Assembly: GCA_963929865.1 (NCBI GenBank)
Contig: CAWVKK010000047.1
Location: forward strand, 1-64,000
Length of the DNA stretch: 64,000 nucleotides
Direction of reading: 5' to 3'
DNA from: JAGZHZ01 sp963929865
GTDB taxonomy: Bacteria; Bacillota; Clostridia; Lachnospirales; Lachnospiraceae
Numbering within the stretch: the first letter of the stretch is position 1; the number at the start of each line of letters is the position of its first letter. The notes under the pieces are model-generated. The model searched no databases. It was not told the origin of the DNA and saw nothing but the letters and a program-made list of their open reading frames with translations. The translations under genes and the position numbers were made by a program. Shown here one piece after another: positions 59,615 to 64,000 of this stretch.

Positions 59615-60658
59615 CTATTCGTTTTTTGCTGCTTCCATACAGGCGATCAGCTTTTCGTTTTCCTCATGCCTGCGCACCGCGGCCCGGTAATATCCGGGCT
59701 GCAGTCCCTCATAATTGCTGCAGTCCCGAATAAGCATGCCCTGTTTTTTGCAGATCTGCGCCAGGTCTGCCGGACCTTTAAAAAAAAGATAATTGGCCTT
59801 GGAGCCAAACACCTGCATACCCATCTGCTCGATCTGCCGTCTCATCCATTTCTTCTCTTCGCTGATCCATCTTCTCGTCTGCTCGACGAAAGCGTCCTCC
59901 TCCAGCGCCGCTGCCCCGGCAAACTGTGCCGGAACGGAGATGTTCCACGGCTGCACGATCTCTCCCATCTTTTCAATCAGCGCCTCATTCGAACAGACCC
60001 CATATCCCAGGCGCAGACCAGGCATAGCGTAAATTTTTGTGAAGGCCTTTAAAATCATCAGATTGTCATATTCCCTTACCTTTGGAAGCATTGTGTAGCG
60101 CTGCGGATCATCCAGAAATTCATTAAAACATTCATCCAGCACTACAAACGTCCCATACTTTCGGCACCTGTTTAAAATCTCTTCTAAAAGCTCCGGTTCC
60201 GTCAGCTGTCCGGTCGGATTGTTTGGATTGCATAAAAATACAAGATCTGTATCCGGACCGATCCGGTCCAGGTACGCTGTCCCAATCTGAAATTCCTTTT
60301 TTTCCTCAAGAAGATAAGATTCCGCCGCTCCTCCGAATACCTGGACAGCATGTTCATATTCTGCAAATCCCGGAGCCGTCACCAATGTTTTTGCCGGCTT
60401 GAGCGCGTGGACGACAGAGAAGATGACTTCTGCGGCTCCATTGCCGAAAATCAGATATTCTTTTGGCATCTGTATTTTTTCTGAGAGCTTCTTCTTTAAA
60501 TCTCTGCACGAAATATCGGGATAGCTGACAGCAGCCTCCACTCCGTCGCACGCCGCTTTTTTTACGCTCTGCGGCATCCCAAAAGGATTGATATTCGCCG
60601 AAAAATCGATCTTGCACGGCTCTGAATAAATATCTCCTCCATGTTTATGCATCTGCAT
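59615..60658 (-). CDS. cobD: L-threonine-O-3-phosphate decarboxylase
   Basis: 347 residues. PLP enzyme of the histidinol-phosphate aminotransferase fold: DFSANINPFG, FLCNPNNPTGQL, cofactor lysine in KAFTKIYAMPGLRLGYG. Makes aminopropanol phosphate for the cobalamin lower-ligand arm. The HGGDIYSE start and context separate it from hisC. Confidence 0.92.
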   Translation of the reverse strand: MQMHKHGGDIYSEPCKIDFSANINPFGMPQSVKKAACDGVEAAVSYPDISCRDLKKKLSEKIQMPKEYLIFGNGAAEVIFSVVHALKPAKTLVTAPGFAEYEHAVQVFGGAAESYLLEEKKEFQIGTAYLDRIGPDTDLVFLCNPNNPTGQLTEPELLEEILNRCRKYGTFVVLDECFNEFLDDPQRYTMLPKVREYDNLMILKAFTKIYAMPGLRLGYGVCSNEALIEKMGEIVQPWNISVPAQFAGAAALEEDAFVEQTRRWISEEKKWMRRQIEQMGMQVFGSKANYLFFKGPADLAQICKKQGMLIRDCSNYEGLQPGYYRAAVRRHEENEKLIACMEAAKNE

Positions 60659-60710
60659 GTTCTTTCCCTCTCTTTACCTGATCATTTTGCACGCGGTACC
60701 GGAGCCGAGG

Positions 60711-61682
60711 CTAGCGGAGCGCAAAAAAAATACAAAATCGGACGGCTCCAAATACGAGCAGCGTCAAAAAGGATGTCACATAGAGCAGCCGGTTGGCGCG
60801 CCGGATATCTTCGTTTTCGACCGGGCGGTCCGGATCTCCTATCGTTTTCTTTTTGTGAAGCTTTCCAAAATACCATGCGTCCCCCGCCAGCTGAACGTGG
60901 AGCGCTCCTGCCATCACCGCCTCTGTGTGCGCAGAATTGGGACTGGCATGGTTTGCGCGGTCTCTTTTGTAAATCCGATGCGCTTCTTTGGCGTCAAGCC
61001 CTGCCGGCGCAGCGGAAAGGATCATCATCCACGCTGAAATTCTTGCCGGAATATAATTGAGTACGTCGTCGAGTCTGGCGGCTGCGCGCCCGAAATAGAG
61101 ATATCGGTCATTTTTGTATCCCACCATGGAATCCATCGTATTGACTGCTTTGTAAAAAAATCCCAGCACCGGTCCGCCGATCAGCATAAAGAGCATCGGC
61201 GCCAGAATGCCGTCCGACGTGTTTTCCGCCACCGTCTCCACCGCCGCCTTTATCACTCCTGTCTCATCCAGGTTTTGAGTGTCCCGCCCCACTATCATGG
61301 AAACGGCGCGGCGTCCTCCCTCCAGATCGTTTTCTTTCAGCCGCCGATACACCTTCATGCTTTCCTCTTTTAATGATTTTGTCGCTAAAAGCTGATAGCA
61401 CATGACGGCTTCCAGCGCAAGCCTTACCGCAGGATGTATGAGAGATGCCAGATACAGCAGTCCCGCCGCCGCTGCCGCAGTGATTCCTGACGTCAAAATT
61501 ACAAGGACGGCTCCAGCTGCAAGCTCTGCCTTGTGTGTCTTTGGAAAAATCAAGCGCAGTCTCTTTTCCAGAAAACTGATCAGATTTCCCACCAGCCGGA
61601 CCGGATGATACAGCCAGTGCGGGTCTCCGATGAGAAGATCCAGTGCGTATCCCGCTGTCAGTGCAAGTAAAATTTCATCCAT
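60711..61682 (-). CDS. cbiB: Adenosylcobinamide-phosphate synthase (membrane)
   Basis: 323 residues; start at MDEILL (61682). YALDLLIGDPHWLYHPVRL is the family N-terminus; several membrane segments; VETVAENTSDGILAPMLF and NAHTEAVMAGAL-type segments (PNSAHTEAVMAGALHVQL). It joins aminopropanol phosphate to cobyric acid. Overlaps cbiA by 8 bases. Confidence 0.94.
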   Translation of the reverse strand: MDEILLALTAGYALDLLIGDPHWLYHPVRLVGNLISFLEKRLRLIFPKTHKAELAAGAVLVILTSGITAAAAAGLLYLASLIHPAVRLALEAVMCYQLLATKSLKEESMKVYRRLKENDLEGGRRAVSMIVGRDTQNLDETGVIKAAVETVAENTSDGILAPMLFMLIGGPVLGFFYKAVNTMDSMVGYKNDRYLYFGRAAARLDDVLNYIPARISAWMMILSAAPAGLDAKEAHRIYKRDRANHASPNSAHTEAVMAGALHVQLAGDAWYFGKLHKKKTIGDPDRPVENEDIRRANRLLYVTSFLTLLVFGAVRFCIFFALR

Positions 61683-63051
61683 TCTCCTTTTTTCCTTTCT
61701 GAAAGTTTTCACACGCTCTTAAAAATCTCTGCGCAGCTTTGGGGTTGGAATAGTAATAGAGGTGGGGAAAGCCTGCGATCATGGATTCCTCGCCGTGAAT
61801 GCAGCTCCATTCCTTGCCTCTTAGCGGTTTTCTCGCAAAAAAATAGTCGCCGCACGACGTGCTGTCAAAATAGTGAAACTCATGTGCCGCAATTGTCCCG
61901 ACGTCTCTTCCGAGCATCTGTTCTTTTTGGGGCTGTATCTCAACGTATCCAAATCTTGAGAGTTTCTTTGTCCGGTATGCCCTTCCTTCTATCACAGAAG
62001 CCATTTCCCAGGCTCTCCCCTCCATGTCCTCCATACTCTGATGCAGGTACATAAATCCGCCGCACTCTGCCATGCAGGGCATTCCTGAGCGCACAGCCAG
62101 GCGGATATTCTCCCGCATCGTTTTGTTCTGACTCAGCTTTTGCGCAGCCAGCTCCGGATACCCTCCATATAAGAGCAGTCCGTCTGCCTTCTCTGGCAGC
62201 CGTGCGTCATGGATCGGAGAAAAGAAAGTCAAAACAGCTCCCATTTTTTCTAGCAATTCCAGATTTTCCCGGTATAAAAAGCAAAACGCTTCATCCCTCG
62301 CCACGGCTATCACAGGCTTTGATTTCAGATAGGGCAGCTCCATCCGGATCTCTTCTAATTCCTCCGCCTGTCCGGCAAGGGAAAGGATTCCGTCTAAATC
62401 AAGCGTCTCTTCGAGTTTCTCCGCCAGTTTTTCCAGCTTTTCATTGAGACTTTCAATTTCCTGCGGCATCACAAGACCTAAGTGCCTGCTCTCAAAAAAA
62501 AGCTCTTCCATCCTCGGCACATAGCCAAAGACAGAAATCGAAAGCTCTTCTTCTATCTTTTTTTTCAGCTGCGGATACAGCATCGGAGAAATCTGGTTCA
62601 AAATAACGCCGCAGATGCCGCTGTCTTTTTTGTATTCGAGAAATCCTTTCAGATAGGGGATCACAGACAGACTCATGCCTTTTGTGTTGACGACAAAAAT
62701 AACCGGCGTCTTTGTCACTCTCGCCACATCGTAGGTGCTCGCCTTTGTATCCGTTCCTCCCAGCCCGTCATAATATCCCATCACGCCTTCGATCACGGAG
62801 ATCTCCGTCCCTGCGGCATTTTGCTCCAGCAGATACCGTGTCGTCTCCTCCCCTGTAAAAAAGGTGTCAAGGTTTCTCGCCTTTGTCCCGATGACTCTCG
62901 CGTGAAACATAGGGTCGATGTAATCCGGTCCGCACTTAAACGACGAAACCTTTTTCCCCCGTCTGCACAGCGCTTTTAAAATCCCGCAGGTAATCAGCGT
63001 CTTTCCGCTTCCGCTTGCACCTGCCGCGATCAGAAATCTCGGTATTTTCAC
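61675..63051 (-). CDS. cbiA: Cobyrinic acid a,c-diamide synthase
   Basis: 458 residues; GTG start at 63051 with GGAGG 9 bases upstream. P-loop LIAAGASGSGKTLITCG, CGPDYIDPMFH, and the glutaminase cysteine in MAECGGFMYL. Amidates the a and c side chains. Start overlaps the cbiET stop by 4 bases (GTGA). Confidence 0.96.
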   Translation of the reverse strand: MKIPRFLIAAGASGSGKTLITCGILKALCRRGKKVSSFKCGPDYIDPMFHARVIGTKARNLDTFFTGEETTRYLLEQNAAGTEISVIEGVMGYYDGLGGTDTKASTYDVARVTKTPVIFVVNTKGMSLSVIPYLKGFLEYKKDSGICGVILNQISPMLYPQLKKKIEEELSISVFGYVPRMEELFFESRHLGLVMPQEIESLNEKLEKLAEKLEETLDLDGILSLAGQAEELEEIRMELPYLKSKPVIAVARDEAFCFLYRENLELLEKMGAVLTFFSPIHDARLPEKADGLLLYGGYPELAAQKLSQNKTMRENIRLAVRSGMPCMAECGGFMYLHQSMEDMEGRAWEMASVIEGRAYRTKKLSRFGYVEIQPQKEQMLGRDVGTIAAHEFHYFDSTSCGDYFFARKPLRGKEWSCIHGEESMIAGFPHLYYYSNPKAAQRFLRACENFQKGKKENG

Positions 63052-64000
63052 GCTTGTCCACCTCCCGTGAAGGAGAAGATAAACACAGGGTTTAATCCTG
63101 TCATCATATGATAGCTGCCCGCCTTTTTTGACTTTCCAATGCACGCCTGCACAATCTCTTCCTCTGAAAGCGGAAGCTCTTTGAGACACGTTATCACTTC
63201 CGCGATGGTCTCCGCCGCGATGGCGTTGACGACAATCCGGATTTTTTCATTTTTTTCCAGAAGCATTGTCAAGATTTCTTTCATATTTCCCGAAGAGCCT
63301 CCGATAAAGGCATGGGTCGGAACCGGGAGAGCGCGGAGAGCTTCCGGCGCCAGCCCTTCAATCACTTCGAGATTGTCCGCCGCAAACTTCTTTTTATTTT
63401 TTAAGATCAGCTCCACCGCCTCTTTTTTCTTTTCGACGGCGTATACTTTTCCTTCCCTCGCCTGGAGCGCCATCTCCACGGAAACAGAGCCTGTTCCGGC
63501 TCCGATATCATAGATCACGGAATCTTTTCTCAGTCTGAGCTTAGATAAAGAGATACTCCGGATTTCTTCTTTTGTCATAGGCACTTTTTCTCTGAGAAAT
63601 TCTTCATCTGAAATTCCGTGCGTGACTGTCAGGTCTTCTTTTTTTCTCTCAAGCAGCATTGCGCTGAGCGGCGCAAATTCCATTTCCGCCAGCTCCTGCG
63701 GACTTCCCGACACAATCCGTTCTTCCGGGTAAGACAGATATTCTCCGACCGAAATCTTCGTGTCCTTCATCCCATAATCCAGCAGTTTTTTACAGACCTC
63801 TGAGACGGTGTCTTTTGTCCCGCTCAGCGCAAACACCTTTCCATATTCCTGCAAAGCCGGGATAATATTCTGCTGTGTGCCGTGGAGGCTGAGCAGTCTG
63901 GCGTCATCCCACGGCGTTTTGAGCCGGGCGCACAGCGCCGCCACGGACGAGATTCCCGGATACGTGCGGATTGTGTGTCCCTTCAGGCAGTCAAACAGCC
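63048..64000 (-). CDS. cbiET: Cobalt-precorrin-6/7 methyltransferase fusion CbiE-CbiT, 5' end cut
   Basis: The frame runs off the right edge, so the start is missing. The visible N-terminal part is the end of CbiE (TYPGISSV, PWDDARLLSLHG, ERIVSGSPQEL). The rest is CbiT: MTKEEIRSISLSKL, SAM motif VIYDIGAGTGSVSVEMA, AVEKKKEAV, AFIGGSSGNMKEIL. Together they methylate C5 and C15 and decarboxylate the ring. Precorrin CobL-type fusion is the alternative name. Confidence 0.94.
   Translation of the reverse strand, partial: LFDCLKGHTIRTYPGISSVAALCARLKTPWDDARLLSLHGTQQNIIPALQEYGKVFALSGTKDTVSEVCKKLLDYGMKDTKISVGEYLSYPEERIVSGSPQELAEMEFAPLSAMLLERKKEDLTVTHGISDEEFLREKVPMTKEEIRSISLSKLRLRKDSVIYDIGAGTGSVSVEMALQAREGKVYAVEKKKEAVELILKNKKKFAADNLEVIEGLAPEALRALPVPTHAFIGGSSGNMKEILTMLLEKNEKIRIVVNAIAAETIAEVITCLKELPLSEEEIVQACIGKSKKAGSYHMMTGLNPVFIFSFTGGGQA

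Overview
The window is a stretch of a low-to-mid GC Firmicutes chromosome, most likely a spore-forming anaerobe of the Lachnospiraceae (inference). Support comes from sporulation genes (sigK, spoIIP, gpr, a small acid-soluble spore protein), a CIRCE-controlled hrcA-grpE-dnaK-dnaJ operon, an anaerobic (cbi-type) cobalamin pathway, AGGAGG-type ribosome binding sites, frequent TTG/GTG starts, and promoters with TTGACA / TGnTATAAT-like boxes. Almost all genes lie on the minus strand. No rRNA, tRNA or CRISPR array was seen, and no gap without a gene is longer than 300 bases.

Layout. 1-480: end of an IS1634-like insertion sequence. 547-2640: small unknown protein, a phosphopantetheinyl transferase/YbaK fusion, and sigK. 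2791-4527 (+): secreted 5'-nucleotidase. 4618-16304: a translation and RNA housekeeping block (trhP, trmR, short MltG-like protein, ylbF, rnj, DUF1292, ruvX, ireB, mtaB, HPr-like protein, thiI, cysteine desulfurase, rsmE, prmA). 16467-20844: two secreted or surface proteins. 21052-35290: dnaJ, dnaK, grpE, hrcA, ybaK, hemW, an SPFH/ribbon-helix-helix pair, lepA, spoIIP, gpr, rpsT, holA and an ssp gene. From memory, the order holA-rpsT-gpr-spoIIP-lepA-hemW-hrcA-grpE-dnaK-dnaJ-prmA-rsmE-mtaB and the ireB-ruvX-DUF1292-mltG-trmR-trhP block match Bacillus subtilis order, with a few accessory insertions.

35421-40110: hemC-cobA/hemD-hemB-hemL makes uroporphyrinogen III and precorrin-2. 57458 to the right edge: cbiET-cbiA-cbiB-cobD-cobQ-cbiC belongs to the corrin pathway that would use this precorrin-2. 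No heme-specific genes are present here.

40308-57401 is the most interesting part. It is a compact type VII secretion (T7SSb-like) island driven from one strong promoter, divergent to an XRE regulator. In transcription order it encodes an FHA protein, a ParA-like ATPase with a damaged P-loop, a YukD/EsaB-like protein, an EssC-type ATPase, a WXG100 protein, a coiled-coil protein, two small helical proteins, a lipoprotein, a lipase with a C-terminal helical domain, an active-looking Ser/Thr kinase with a membrane segment and TPR-like tail, and a 1576-residue Ig-like surface protein. The small proteins/lipoprotein/lipase set resembles a TslA/TilA-type secreted lipase toxin with immunity lipoprotein. 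No EssA, EssB/YukC or EsaA/YueB was recognised. The kinase and the Ig-like giant occupy comparable topological positions, so this may be a divergent secretion machine.
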